From contig JAJNNQ010000018.1 in the NCBI GenBank assembly GCA_027886175.1, positions 18,519,001 through 18,583,000 on the forward strand: DNA of 64,000 nt, in the 5' to 3' direction. Below the pieces are notes generated by a model that was not told the DNA's origin, did no database searches, and saw only the letters and a list, made by a program, of their open reading frames with translations. Every line of letters begins with the position of its first letter. Position 1 is the first letter of the stretch. The DNA is from Phylloscopus collybita. Taxonomy: Eukaryota; Chordata; Aves; Passeriformes; Phylloscopidae. This document shows positions 9,302 through 22,623 of this stretch, one piece after another. The position numbers were made by a program, and so were the translations under genes.

Positions 9302-12300
9302 AGAGGCAGCTGCTCTGCAGTTGACCTCCTGAGTAAATCTGACCAGTGACTGTGTTGCTGGACTATGATTGCCCAGTCATCAGAACTATGATTGTGGTGC
9401 TAGTGCCATACACTTCTCAAAACTAGAATCTGTATATGACTCTGCTTGGAAGCACAGGGCATGCCAAGGGAAGGATCAAGAGGCAGACACTGCAATGCTG
9501 AGGGAACTGTTGTGATCTGCAGTTCTGCCTTGAAGGTCCAGCATTGTTTTTGTTCTCTTTTTCCTTCCTCTGTCTGTGTCAAGAGAATACTCTAATGTCT
9601 TAGCCTTAGAAAATACCCTCAAGGATACCTTCATCTAGATTTCCGTAACTTAGCAAAAGCAGATGACCAGAAGTCCCAAAGACACTTATTGCTTTCTTTA
9701 ATGCTTTGGAAAAACAACTGCAATTTTTTTGATCATTTATTTAAAATGTGCCTGTGAGTTAAATAGAGCAAGACCCCAGGAAAAGAATAGAGAAGCAGTT
9801 GTTCAAACTTCCTTGAAATAGTGTTTTGTGCTTGAGCTTGACAGGATCTCCCTTGGGGATGAAAGGATTAGTGTGATGTAATGAAAAGGGGCTTGAATAC
9901 ACCCTGTGCCTATGCAACATGTGCATGATGCCTCCCTGCTAAGAAAAGCTCACAGTTGTAACAAGGAGACTGGAAATAACCAGGATGATATCCTTTGATT
10001 ATCTGCCATGGACAAAAGAACATGCCATTCCCCTTGGGGTTGGCTGGCTCTGTAGAGGGCCTTTTGTCTGCTTGTCTCTGTGCATGTGTACTGAGGCTCT
10101 TTTGGCTCTATTAAACTGATGGAAATTAGGGACATGGTTTCCAAATATCTCTGAAGTCCTGGAGATTGTCAGTAATTCTCTTTCATGCTGTGACTTTTAC
10201 TACTGTCAGAAAGGACTCAGCAGAGGTGAGTCTGCAGTGAAGGGTTTTAGGGTTTTGCCCACCTTGACTCCGTTTGAAGTCCTGCAGCATACAGGACAAA
10301 TTCTTACAGGATTTTGTAGGGTGAAACCATGAAGATCATAATAGGTCTTAGATTCAAGTCAGATGTGCAAATTCATATTTGCCCTGCAGGAAAATGTTCA
10401 GGATCCAGTTTAATCGTAGAATAGGTTGAAAATTTAACTGGAAGTTTTTTGCTTCACAAAGGGTATGTAAAAAAGACAAAGCCCAGTTTGCAGTTAAAAT
10501 CATGTGCCCAGGCTTGCATTTTGAGCTATCATATCTTGGAGATATCAGGGTTCTTAAGCATGTTTATAGGATGCAGCAGTGTCTCACAGAAATAAAATCT
10601 GCAGATTCCTCTGTCTTTGTTTTTTTCTTGTTGCCTCCTTGCCATCTCCTACCACATAATGATGTCTGACCCCTGAGCTAGGATGCAGATACAAATTTCT
10701 GGAGTGACATATTCTATGATCTGCCCTGGCCCTTGAAGCAAATTAAGTGCTGGGCACTCATTCAGTTTTCCCAGCAAAAGGCTTTGCAGAAATAATGTTT
10801 TCTATTGAAAAATCATTTTGACAGCAATGTCCCAAAGAGCCTCACAGCCAGTTTTAGGTGCAGGAAATGAAGTTAGTAACAGGGAAAAGCTTATCTAGCA
10901 AACAGGAGAAAGAACTGTAAGCAATGTGTATCAGGACAGACTGCCAAGTATTGATTGTTTGGGATAAGAAACAAATAATAATAATCTGTTAGTCACAAGT
11001 GGAATAGACAGAATGCTCTGTTTCTGTAAGCATGTCTCCTGGAGCTGAGACATAAAGCAGAGAAACTTTACAAGTGTCTGTCAAATCAGCTCAGCTGAAA
11101 TAAGATGTATCTCCTGATGGCAACAGCAGGTTGTCAGCTGTGTGACATCTGAATAAAATGCTATTTTCCAAAGATTTCTTCAAGAACAGAAATGTAAAAG
11201 CAAAAGAGAAGAATAAAAAGAAAATCCTCCACACACAGTCTCTTTATTACTAGTGCCTGCATTTTAAGTGAGAAACACTGCTACTACTTCTGAACAGATA
11301 TATTTCTCTGTTTGATGTCTCTTAGAATCGCTGAATTTGTCATCGGTTTATTTGCAAGATGACCAAGCCCAACAGCAAAGGCTGGACACTGTTCTCCACT
11401 GTTGGATAGGTGTCCTTTTTTCTGGGTCATCCACAGCATGGGGGAAAGAATGAACTAGAAACAGCCTAAGCCCTGGAAGCAGTGCAAAGCTGACCTCATT
11501 TCTGCAAAATTTATTTTTCACTAGACCTCCAAGGGGGTTAAGAGGATGCATAAATTACAAAGTTGTTGGCTCCCATGTGAGGAAATACTGGAAGAACAGC
11601 AATGTGTGGGATCATAACTCACATTTCCCCTGCTCTGTTTTTATAAGCAGGCTCTTTCTTAGACATTCCCTCTGATCTTTTTCCCTACCTCTTCATCTAG
11701 TTGCTGTCTCTCTGCCTTTGGCCTACTGTTGCACTCTCCCCAATCACATTGCTCAGTTCCAGCCCTCAAACTCCTTGTGCAGCTTCCTCCCTTTCCACGA
11801 GCTTCTTGTCTTGAGATTGTCAATCACCTAATGTATACCAGAAATCCAGGTTGAATATATAGTTTCTCTTCCTTGCTGTCACTCACGCTGATCTCCTCAC
11901 ACAGACTTTTCTAGGGTCTTCTCCCTCATGCACATTCCAGTCCCAGTCTTCTTGTCCTCTGCTCCACTCACTGGTTCCTGTGCTGGATGCTGAATAATAC
12001 CACACACGGTATTAGAACTGCTTCCAGAACTGCTGTCCCACGTGCTGCAAGTGAACAGGATGATCTTGTGTCACCTCCTCCACTTCTTCCAGTAACAGTG
12101 ATGTGCAGATTTAGCGATATTCCTGAGGAACTCCTTTCGCTATCAAATGCAGTTTGATCACTTCAAAAAGTTTTTTTTCACAGCTTTGTCAGCCTGCCTG
12201 TTAGTCTAGGCAGACTGTCAGGCCATAGAATAGGGCAATACTTCTTCCCACACCTGAGCTGGGCTGCTGAGGGCCAGCCCAGGTATGCCCACAAGGGGAT

Positions 12301-13212
12301 TTATTCAGACCACAACAACAACTCTGCCTTCTGGTCTGGGCAATGTGTTTTCTATCCATTATAACTGAAAAGGGCATCTACAGAATAGCAGTGACTCCCC
12401 AGTTTAGTCTTTGTATTATCCCAGAGCAATAGCTGAAGGACCAATTTTCCTTTTTTCAGCATTTCAGGAAGGCAAGGAATCCCTCCTCTTTTTTGGCCTT
12501 TTCCCCCATAGCTTATTATGTCAACCATGACCTCTGTTTAGTTCTGCAGCTGTAAGTGCTGCTTATGCTGGTTGTAGGCAAATTTCTCAATGATCAGGTT
12601 AATCTCTCATCTTCTGATTTCCATAGGGCACAAGCTAACTGACAGTGCAGTGGCAATAATAATCACAAGTGTGTTAGGTTCCCTGCATTTAGTCACCAAG
12701 ATGCTTTCAGATTTTGGGGTCATAAACCATTTGTGACTTCAATTAGAAAAAGAAAGGAGGGAGAATAGAGTTAAAACTGTAGTGACTCTTAAAAATATTT
12801 ATCTGACATCCTCTTAATCATTTACATGATGGCTTGCACATCCTTTTCCAGCTTTCTAGTATTAATTACAACAGTGAAAGTTGTTTTATTTTTCCTTTGT
12901 GCAGAGACTAAAAAGGACACTAGAACCTCCTAATGTGACTGTGAGATCAATGTCTTGTTCGTTTGGCTTTTGTGTGCATGTGTGTATGCTGAAAACAAAC
13001 AAAAGTATTCTAATGACAAAACCCATCAGTTATGAGTGTATTACTATATTAGCTAATAGCATGTTTGGATTAAAGGTATCTGATGAATTGTAGCATAAGC
13101 CTTTTTACTCTGATTGCTGTTAGAGTTGTTATCAATCCTCAGCTTCTAAAATGAAATGGTTTCACAACTTGTGTGTTTCCTAGGATTCTGTCCAATTTTG
13201 ACTTTCAATGTA

Positions 13213-13231
13213 TTTTTTTTTTTTTTTTTTT
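13213..13231. repeat. T19 homopolymer
   Basis: Nineteen consecutive T after CAATGTA. No element attached to it is recognised. Confidence 0.9.
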
Positions 13232-13950
13232 GGAGCTACTGCTTTATTGCCTTTTTTATGGGAAATAATGACAAGCTTGCCTAAACAGTGATCAGTGGCA
13301 AGGCTCTTAGTGATTTCAAGTTGCAACAGAATTTATCTTAATGAATTCAATAACTTTTAGCTTGTCTATTATTAATCAATCTGCTGCCAGCTGCTTGGAC
13401 AATAGCTTCTTATACCTCATAGCTTTGCTTAATCAAGAAAGTATTGTTGCCTGGGAACTTGGCAAGGACTTTAAGCCAGATTCATATTTCATTTACTTCT
13501 GTGAACTTTGAGAAATTGTGTGGACATCAGTGGTATTTTTCTGGTTTTGCCTCTGCATAAATGTAATCAGTATATGGCTCTTTAGTTCTTAAATTTGTCT
13601 CAAGAGATTTATCACATTCACATGGAGCTTTTGCAGCAAGCTCTTTATCTGTGAAAACTCCTTTGCTATGGATGTGTGCATGTGTGTGGATGTGCATGTG
13701 TTTATTATGCATGTTGCATAGAGCATTAAGTCTTACTCTTTTCATTTGCCTGGTCCCTGCAGGCCAGCACAATACTAATTACCTTGGAAAATGATTGATG
13801 TTTGTGTTAAAGCCAATATGCAGGTGGAATGTGTTATAATTTTCCATTCTTTCATTTATCTGCTTTTAACAGCTGATTGCTGCCTTGCACAGGGGACTGT
13901 GAAAAGCTTTACCAAAGGAAATATTTGGATACATGCAAATTTAAATCACA

Positions 13951-14084
13951 ATTGCATGATGGAAAGGTCTTTTATTTTTCAGCTTTTTGTCTTTGATTTT
14001 TTCCCCATATGATTTGATTGCGTGATGGAAAGAGCTTTTATTTTTCAGATTTTTGTTTTTGATTTTTTTCCCCCATATGATTTG
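13951..14084. repeat. two-copy tandem duplication, about 67 bp each
   Basis: Unit 1 (13951-14016) and unit 2 (14017-14084) share ATTGCRTGATGGAAAG at the start, TTTTATTTTTCAG in the middle and CCCCATATGATTTG at the end. They differ by a few substitutions and by T/C-run lengths. A third copy begins (ATTGCAT at 14085) but breaks off. The open frames on both strands here come from the duplication and are not genes. Confidence 0.92.
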
Positions 14085-14353
14085 ATTGCATTCAGGTTGA
14101 CCAGTCTGAGAGAGACCTTTCAGAGAGCTGACAAGTGGATGGGAAAAGGTTATGAAAGTGCGACCAAGCAAAGAGGTGAATTAAGCTTGTTCAAACATTT
14201 AAACAGATTGTGGTGAAATAAGACAACTTTCTATTTAATCCTTCATGCCGGTGAGCAGACATTGCAAGTCAAATAATATTAAAAAACAAAGTCCAATATA
14301 CATGCAGGAATATATAATTTCTATCTCTAGTATCCAGCATAACTCTGTAAAAT

Positions 14354-14390
14354 TGTGATTGTAAAACTGTGATTGTAAAACTGTGATTGT
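14354..14390. repeat. 14-bp unit repeated about 2.6 times
   Basis: TGTGATTGTAAAAC occurs at 14354-14367 and 14368-14381, followed by the partial copy TGTGATTGT at 14382-14390. Confidence 0.9.
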
Positions 14391-15142
14391 GGAGGTGGTC
14401 AATGTCATCAGCTCACTCTGTCCCCAATGGAAAGAAGAAAAGAGTTAATGGGGCTCTGTCACCTTGGACTTCCAAGCATTGCATGGTCTCCCTTGCTTCC
14501 CAAGCCCACTAGCTACCTGTTTCCTGACCTGTCTGGACCATGTTCTTCTAACAACTGTAACTTCTCACAAGATGCTCCTTTTATCACACAGAAACAAAAC
14601 TTGAGTTCATAGAAGGAATTTTACTAACCAGAAGACTTTGATGCATTCAAGTTTATCAGAAAATCTGTAACTTCTCAGATTATATCTAGCATTAGGATTT
14701 ATTTTTGATTTTACCAAGTAAGGCTGTAGTCAGGCTTGGGTGATAACACAGTATCTTTCTGATGAAGTAAAGCCTCAAATACATTTTGGTCTCCACACAA
14801 AAGGAGATCTGGGTCATTCTGTTTGGTTACCAGTTATGTGTTACTCTGTTTGAAGGGTCAGAAGATAAGGGCAGACATAATATTTTGCTTTTAGAGGTTT
14901 GCTCTGTTTCAAAGCATCAATACAACACTCTCTTATTTCTCGAACTCTTCAATGAAAAACACAGGACTTCTTTCATCATTCCTCTCCCTAGAGTAATTGG
15001 TCTGAAATTATATTGGTTCAAAGAAAAAAAGAATTACAGATGACATGTAGTATTACTGAATAATCCAATGGTAAAACTTCCAGTCTTATTTCCAGTTCAC
15101 CTATTTTTAATTGGATCATTTGAGCAGAGGAACCAAAGGTGT

Positions 15143-15184
15143 CCAAAATTCTGGATTTTGGAAGCTGAATTCCAAAATTCAGCT
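15143..15184. repeat. two adjacent perfect hairpins
   Basis: Arms CCAAAAT (15143-15149) and ATTTTGG (15155-15161) form a 7-bp stem. AGCTGAATT (15163-15171) and AATTCAGCT (15176-15184) form a 9-bp stem with loop CCAA. TCCAAAATTC also recurs as a direct repeat (15142-15151 and 15171-15180). Confidence 0.85.
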
Positions 15185-15332
15185 CCAGTAGCTGATATGG
15201 ATAGCCACACTTGTCCAGGGAGCCAGCTGGACTCAAACATATTTTGGATAAAGTAAACTCCGGAGCTATTGCTTCCACATGAAATGCATCAATAATTACT
15301 ATATAGCACAACAATATTAAAAAGAAATTTAT

Positions 15333-15355
15333 TATTATTACCGACAGTAATAATA
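15333..15355. repeat. inverted repeat, 9-bp arms
   Basis: TATTATTAC (15333-15341) and GTAATAATA (15347-15355) flank the 5-base loop CGACA. The arms are AT-rich, so chance is a likely explanation. Confidence 0.8.
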
Positions 15356-17387
15356 CATGCTACACTTTAGCCATTAGACTGAAACCTGTAAATGTTCCAC
15401 ATGAGAAGTTCTCATTAAAATTAATGGCAGTCTTTTTGGTACAAGCATATTTACTACCCTCCTGTGACTGACATTTTAAAAAGTATTTTGCTTAGGTTTT
15501 CCTATTCTTACAGTAGTTCAGTAGGAAGGATCCTTCTCCAAAATTGTTTGCATGAAGGGGGTGGGGAGTTACCCAAATGTTTTAAATAAATAAGCTTTTC
15601 AACAGAGCAGTGTAGAAGTAAAAACCCCAAATGGTGGCTGCTGTGTGGATTTAACAGCTAATCTAATTCCTGTCCTTGTTCACTGGGCTGACATCTATCT
15701 CTTCTCTCATTTTCAGTTAGTCATATTTGACATGCTTTGTTTGCCTATGCTACCTCTGAGTCTTTCTTTTGTGGTGCATGGCAGAGTTCAGGGTTGGGTG
15801 TGTGATTCTGTTACATCTGGAATACAGATAACCGAGCATTTGAAAAATGCCAATTAGCTTTAGTGAGGCTGCTTGTGGGGAAATAAATTTGCTATCCTCA
15901 CCTAAACAACAATTCTGAAATGGCTCCAGACTCTTTTATTTTCATATTTCTTTTTAATTAAGAAGTTCAATGCTTTGGGTGAAAATGGTATTTCTTCGAT
16001 TTTTTTAGTTAATGTAAAAAAAGGTAAATCTTAAAATTCCAGATTGAGCAGAAACTTTTAATATTTTTTAATTGAGTTGATCCAATTTAACACTTTTACC
16101 ACATCATCGCTGTACCAAATTTGTTTGGCTTTTTCAATTTTAGAGTAATAAAGTACAAGGTATTCTTATTATATGCATTTTAGTAATAGTGAGAATTCAA
16201 TTCTGGCTAATTATAGGATTATTGTGCTCTGACTGTAAAAAAGTTTAATGTCAGTTTCTCATTGCTTCAGTCTTTAACTGTATTTTTGTTTTAGGAATGA
16301 CATAAGTCACAAGTATTTGGTTTGCTTTCTCAAATGCATCGTCTTGCACTTTTTTCTACTTGGTCAATTAGGATATTTGATTTGTGTCAATGACTTTGAT
16401 ATGAAAGAGTTTATATCTCCTGCAGAACAGACACATTACTCAGTTATGAAAACCAAGTGACTTCAGGAGGATCAGAAAGTAGGAAATGTGTTTTCCAATA
16501 GATACAAAGCCAAATATTTAAGTGAAACAAGTACAAGGCCTCCAGAGAGTTGTTTATATTACAGCTAAAGGAGAAAAAGCAATAAAGTGAACACTTTAGC
16601 TGTGCTGAAACAATCTGTCACACAACAGACACAAGGATGTTGGCATACCTGCAGATATCTATTTTTTTACATCCACCCATAGAATTTCCAGGATTATTCC
16701 CTTCTATGCTATTGATTTCTGTGCTATTTATTTGATAGATACAGGTGTCTCATGATGTTCTATCCTTGTGTGTCTATAACCTTGCCATTTCAGCATGGCA
16801 GAGAGCTATATTAATGATGAGGGTGGAATGAAAGGTAAATGTTTAATTGTAGTGAGTGGAATCCATCCAGTGTCTGATAACATGATGCATCCCTGACGTC
16901 ATTTAATCACAGCAGAGGGACATTTCCTAACTTTAACAAATGTTAGCAGAGTTTCCTCAGCTTATCACTCTACACAATAGAAAATTGCTATTCACTCCAC
17001 CGTGTGAGTTTCAACGTTTTTAAAATATTGTGTGTATTTCAACCAGGTCTTTAACTCTTTTCCTAACCACCCACATCTCCATTTTTTCAGCAGCTCATTT
17101 GACTAGAAATCTGTAGAGGTAAATTGGTTGTGGCAACTAGCATTTCTGTTTTGTTACTATAAAAGGTGTGATGGCTTTTTCAGAGAGAATTTAAAACCTC
17201 CTATATGCTACCGAAAATCTGATTTATGGGGAATATAAAAGCATTTGCTACTTTCAACAAGCTCATCAGGTATTTTGTTTTTGCTGATAAAGAAGTCAAA
17301 GCAAATTGGTTCCGAAATGCTTGATTATACGTGGAAGAAGTACTAAATTCAACAAGACCAATCAACAACAAACAAACCAAAACAATA

Positions 17388-17540
17388 GAGGCAGTGAATC
17401 ACTGGAATGGATTGCCTAAAGTTGTAGTGCTCACATCCTTAGAGGCCTTGATTAGACAAGCATCTGTCAGTAACGATGCAAGTACTCCTATTTAAAATAC
17501 TTTTTGAGCAGGGGAATGCATGATCTTATGAGGGCCCATA
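17388..17540 (+). mobile_element. ancient CR1-like LINE 3' fragment
   Basis: Diverged similarity to an old CR1 3' region, in order: CACTGGAATGGATTGCCTAA, CTCACATCCTTAGAGGCCTT, GATTAGACAAGCATCTGTCAG and GAGCAGGGGAATGCATGATC. These correspond to the familiar 'ggaatggattgcct', 'catccttggaggt', 'agacaaagctctgtcag' and 'gcaggggnntggactagatgacc' blocks. It is older than the other CR1 copies and lacks a clean octamer tail. Confidence 0.62.
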
Positions 17541-20500
17541 CAGTAATATTTTTTCCATAATCTATGTAAGCATTGATAGTCCTAACTGTTAGGTAGAATA
17601 CAAACAGCAAAAGCCAGAGAACTGGGCACTAAGAGATCTAAGGGTTTTGAGGTAGTTTTTTCTTTCAAAGCTCAGGTCTAGGAATATAATAGAGTTACTG
17701 AAAGCAATTCATGTCTGTAAGCCAAAATTATCTTTTCCAAATATCTGCTTCAGCTGCAGCCTGCCTTTAGGGTATCTAACCAAAGTGTTAATGATATAAA
17801 GAGTCCCTGTTGCACCTCTGCTTTGGCTGCTGTGCATGCTCAGTTGCTTTTCTGCACTGGTGGAATGTGGCAGCTTTCTGTCAGCCTGGCTCCAGCCCCC
17901 ACTGGTGCTCTCTCTGCCCATGTGTGAGTGGTACTGCCAGGCTGTGCTTACCAGCCCAGGCTCAGCAACACTGCAGTGGTACATGCTGGTGCTGGGCACA
18001 GCCTAGCCAGACACAAAGATGTGCTGTTGCTCTGTTGAGAGATACAAAGACAATATTTTTGGATTGAATAGCATAGCAAAGACAGTGGAAGGTCAAGCCA
18101 TTGTCAGGGAAAGCATGAAAGGGGCCAGTGCTCTACATATTCCTCTCAGGAAGGGTAATGTGTTCATACATCAGAGTGATATCAAAGATATGTGACTTGA
18201 TAGTTGTAAAACTAATGCCACTTTCCCTGGGCAACAGTCTGAAGGATCAGACCATATTTTCCTGATGCTTAGTGCTCCCCCCTGAGAGGTGGAGCTGACT
18301 GGAGATAGTGGCAGGTGCTGAAGAGGCTGGTGGGAGAGCAGGGCAAGGGGGCATGTTTTGCACAGCACACGTGGGGCAGTGACAGTGATTGCCAGGTCTG
18401 TGTAGGCAGGAGTCTGTGAGAGTGCCATGAAAGGGGATGTATTAGAAGAGAGAGAAACCACCATCCCCTGCTGTAGCTTTTGACATGGGATATTGTTCTC
18501 ATACCTGCCTAATTTACCAGAGGAAGGCTTCAGAGGATCTTTTTTTTCCCCAAGTGCAAGTTCTTCACAGAACTAATGCAGTTCTTGTTAAAGGATGAGA
18601 GGGATTTCCTCTTAACAGGACAGGTGTCTAATAATGCTGGTACAACCCAGCTGCAGTGATTCATTTTCAGCTAACTAGTTCCAACACCAAAAGCTGTGAC
18701 AGCCTAAATCTTACATGGGGAACATTCCTGCAGGGCAAGTGGCTGGGCTGTTTGCTAGTGCTGAATTCCACACTGTCACTGGTAGACTGCTGCCAGCTCC
18801 TGAGCTGACCAACTTAAGGCAAGCTCAGACACTGCTGCTCTTGGCCATGGTGCATCTGGACATATACTGCAAGGTATGCTCTCTTGCCAAATGACAACAG
18901 GATCAGTTGATTGCTGAGTGGAAAACAATGAACAGCACATCTATTTAATACTTGCATACCTCTTTAAACATTACAGTGGGCATGACCACATTATTAGAGC
19001 AAGTACTTTGTACTTCAAGAGGGGAAAGAAAGAAGATTCAATTTCTGTTCTGTTGACAAAATCAAGTAATTATTTGAACTTTTCAGTTCCTTATCTTATT
19101 AAAATGTCCTTGATTTGACAGGACCCGTCAAAAATGGGAAATGATAGGTATCAGAAGATTTGTTTTGGGAAAACTATGCTCAGCTCCTTCGTTGCCTTGC
19201 AAACATGCATTTGGCTCCTAAAGACACATAAGGCCAATACGTTTTCTTAGCAATGTAATACTTTGCAGTCGTAATATACTGAAGACACCTTATTTTATCT
19301 GTCCATTGGTAAATTTAACTTTTAAATTAAAATATTGCATTAGCATAAAATCTTGACCTTCTGCCTCAAAATCTATGATCTCAAAAATCTGATTGCACTA
19401 ATATTTTTAAGGACATTGGCCACTTAAGTGATTTTATTACCTTGTCTGTGCATACTTCAAACTAACATATTAGCACATTACTCATTTTACTGTTTTATTA
19501 TCCCAGTAATAAAACCATAAGCCCTCCCATGTTAAAGTCTTCTATTTATTTCTGGTATATAAACCCAAAAAGCTTAACAAGATTAGCCTTTCAGGAGCTA
19601 ATTGGTCTTTTTTTTAAAGTGATAAGACTGGGATTCACTTGCCCAAGCTTCATAGCTGGGATTCATTTCCCAGACATTTTAAGCTGTTCTACACAATCAG
19701 ATGCTCATCAGAGACCCCCCATTTCTATAACATATTTGTTGTCCGTATCTATCAATTTTTCAAAGGCCCCTCAGGCTGATGGCCTTCTTTCACACCTCTG
19801 AGATTTTTCACACATCATGCTTCCACCTGTATGTCTGAGCTTTAACCTTTGCCCCAATCACAATGCAAGATGATTGTCTCAGTTTGAGATAAGTTAGGAG
19901 GAAACATCCTGAAAGGAGTCTCCTCTAAAAAAGTCCTTTAACCCTTATTTTTAACTGAAAATTCGGACTACTTTTGCTCTCCCTGTTTCCTTTTGTGTCC
20001 TCTACAGCCTTAGTGTATAGAGGGGCATGACTGAAGGACAGTACATGTCACCTGCCTGAGATGAGAAACCTAATCTTTAGCACCTTGGATTCCTGGAACA
20101 TGTTGTTGTGAGACACCAGATATTCCATCTATCCACCTGCCTACAGTGTCTTCTGAAAAGCAAGAAATTCAGATCAGATCTCAGTATCCTAAATCTTTGT
20201 GTCATGGACCTGCAAGGTTTGCACTGTTATTTAAGGATATCTGTAAGAACTGCAGCTTTGATAATGTATAATAACTTGTCTCTGTAGCGATCAGAGTTCC
20301 TTTCACAGGAACTTGCAGGAAAGATTGGAATTATCTCAAAACACAAGCTAATACTGAAAGTAGGCAGTCCAAGAACATGGGGAACATCTCAAAATTACAA
20401 TCAGTTATATTAAAGCAATAATATATATTCAAATGTCTATGGTTATGTTTGTTAAATGTTATACTTTTTCTAATGGGTCAAGAACAACAGGTTGTCTTTC

Positions 20501-21192
20501 TTTCAAAATAGAAAAAAAAAAATCTGTTTTAAAGCAAAAAATGTAGGAGATTTAATTTTTTGACCTGATTGCCTCTGTGGTGTTTTTGATCAATTGCTGT
20601 ACCAGGCATTAGGTTACTTATTAGATTAATAGCTTCGTAGCCTTCATCATTTGAATAATTACTATATTTGTAAATAAACAGCAAGATTTAAAAAAAATAA
20701 ATTAGACAGGAAAACACGATACATCACAAAGATAAAATCACAAAACTTTTAGACCCTTTTAAGGAGGGGTTTCTTTTAAAGATTTAATCTTTAATTAAAT
20801 TTATGTATTTTATTTATAGTTCCTTTTATTATTTTTTCAAGAACTTGCTGACACAGCAGTGGTTTTGCTAACAGAATCTGTGGTATTACTATAATAAATA
20901 TTATGACAAAACCCCCCTCTGGACTATTTCCCTAAGCGTTAGCATTTTGAGAGCACATTTGGGTTTGACCACCATGAATTCATGCATTGTATATTTGACC
21001 GTAAAATCATCATTGTTAAAATATATGGCCTTAATGGATCTGAACTGGCACAGGAAAGCCAAAGACAGAACTAACAAACAAGGAGAGAATTGTAAGCATT
21101 TTGGCATAGAGCAGAGCTGCCGTCAGCAGCTCACCAAACTTACATTGTCCAGTGACTGAAATGTTACTTAGTTACTTAGTTTTGCTTGCTCG

Positions 21193-21249
21193 GTTTTTGT
21201 TGTTGTTGTTTTGTTCTGGTTTGTTTGTTTGCTTGTTTTGTTTTGTTTA
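21193..21249. repeat. GTT/GTTT-rich low-complexity stretch
   Basis: Irregular runs of GTT, GTTT and GTTTT units. Confidence 0.85.
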
Positions 21250-22318
21250 ACTCCCTTGCTGTCACTCTTTTGTTTCTTCCAAGTCTGCCATTGTTACCTC
21301 TTTCCCACCATTAGCTCTGAAGATACTTAAATGAAGCAAGGTTTGTGGCTGAGCAGGTTGAGGAAAAAGGGTGTGTCAGCAAGCAGATAAACAAACAGAC
21401 AAACCCCTGAAAGGGCAAGAACAGAGAAAGAAATGCTCCCTTGGTGCCAGACAGTAGTCTAGGCTGAGATTCACTTGCAGCTTTATACACTGACTCATTC
21501 ATTTAACAACTGTGCATAAACAGGCTCAGTTTATGACTAAGTTTAAGTATCTTTAGACTTTATGTCACTATTTTCTTCTCCATTGGGGAGCTTCTATTTA
21601 AGGTCCCAGACAACTATTGTTACTGAATAGAAGGATGATGGGGGTGGCAGAACGTGATATGTCTGTAGGAGAAAGTGCAGATTTATCTTGCATGTAGTTG
21701 AGATGCATCCCTCTTTACAGAATAAACATATTTAACAAATGAAATATAAGAGATGAAGACAAATGATACTGGCTGAAAACCAAGAAGTAATGTTTCAGAG
21801 TGATGCTGAGAATAGAAGGGAATCTAGATTTAGGAAAGCACAGATAGAATGTTTTTGGGAGAATTTATCACAACAGAGTAGAGGGTAAGAGGCAGTAAGC
21901 AAAGGCTAGCAATGCCTCAGATTAGAAAGAATCCATGAAGAACATTCTTTAACTTCTCCTCTTTCCTACCCCAAAAACAGGACTACAAAAGGACAGTTTT
22001 GGAATAGAGCCCAAAATGAATAAGGAAATGGTACAGTTGAATAGGAAGCTGTGTAAATATTTTTTGTACAGAGAGAGACAAGAGACAGTCTCTTTGTGTC
22101 TTGATAGGATACGTAAGTGTTGATCATATGGTGATCAGGGCTGTGACATGTGACATCGAGAGATTTTATGAGTAGGTTTTGAGTACAATCAAAATACTGA
22201 CACACTTCTCAAAACAACATAGCTTAAATTCAGGCTTCTCTCTTCTGGATAGTAGCAAAAAGGAGAAATGCTCTGAATAAGCAAGCTTTTCAGGTAAACA
22301 AAAGCCTTACCAAGGCTT

Positions 22319-22335
22319 AAAAAAAAAAAAAAAAA
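22319..22335. repeat. A17 homopolymer
   Basis: Seventeen consecutive A after AAGGCTT. No retroposed body is recognised upstream. Confidence 0.85.
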
Positions 22336-22598
22336 GCGGTTTCTTAAGAGCCATTTCAACTCTTAAGACGACTAGGAATACCAAAACTGATATTGTATCC
22401 CTGCACTCACGGCAAAAAGTTGTGAATTTTCTTAAAAAGTAAAAGAGAAAAAAGGGAAAAATATAGAAAGTGAACTGGCATTGTCTTAATTCAGGTGACA
22501 TGTAATCTGTACAACTGAAATTTAAGAAAGTCAAAGAAAAGAAAAGGTGATGGAAGATTCCAATATGGTTGATCTTGACATGAGGGTATAATACAGGT

Positions 22599-22623
22599 AA
22601 AATAGACCTTCTAGGTCTATTTT
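22599..22623. repeat. perfect hairpin, 11-bp arms and 3-base loop
   Basis: AAAATAGACCT (22599-22609), loop TCT, then AGGTCTATTTT (22613-22623). The arms are perfectly complementary. The function, if any, is unknown. Confidence 0.9.

Larger units (their letters stand above)
8463..13950. other. unique non-coding sequence
   Basis: About 5.5 kb without an identifiable gene. It contains a short TG-rich microsatellite (9253-9301), a two-copy 11-bp tandem (9022-9043), a pyrimidine-rich stretch (about 11630-12100) and a T19 run (13213-13231). About 13250-13480 resembles a conserved non-coding element in texture only. Confidence 0.45.
14085..17387. other. unique non-coding sequence
   Basis: No gene is seen. 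It contains a three-copy 14-bp tandem (14354-14390), a pair of adjacent hairpins (15143-15184) and a 9-bp-arm inverted repeat (15333-15355). The rest is AT-rich unique DNA. Confidence 0.5.

Noticed and set aside
17800..18010. Possible exon in a GC-richer patch
   Set aside because: Open frames on both strands, no conserved protein features, and no convincing splice-site pair.
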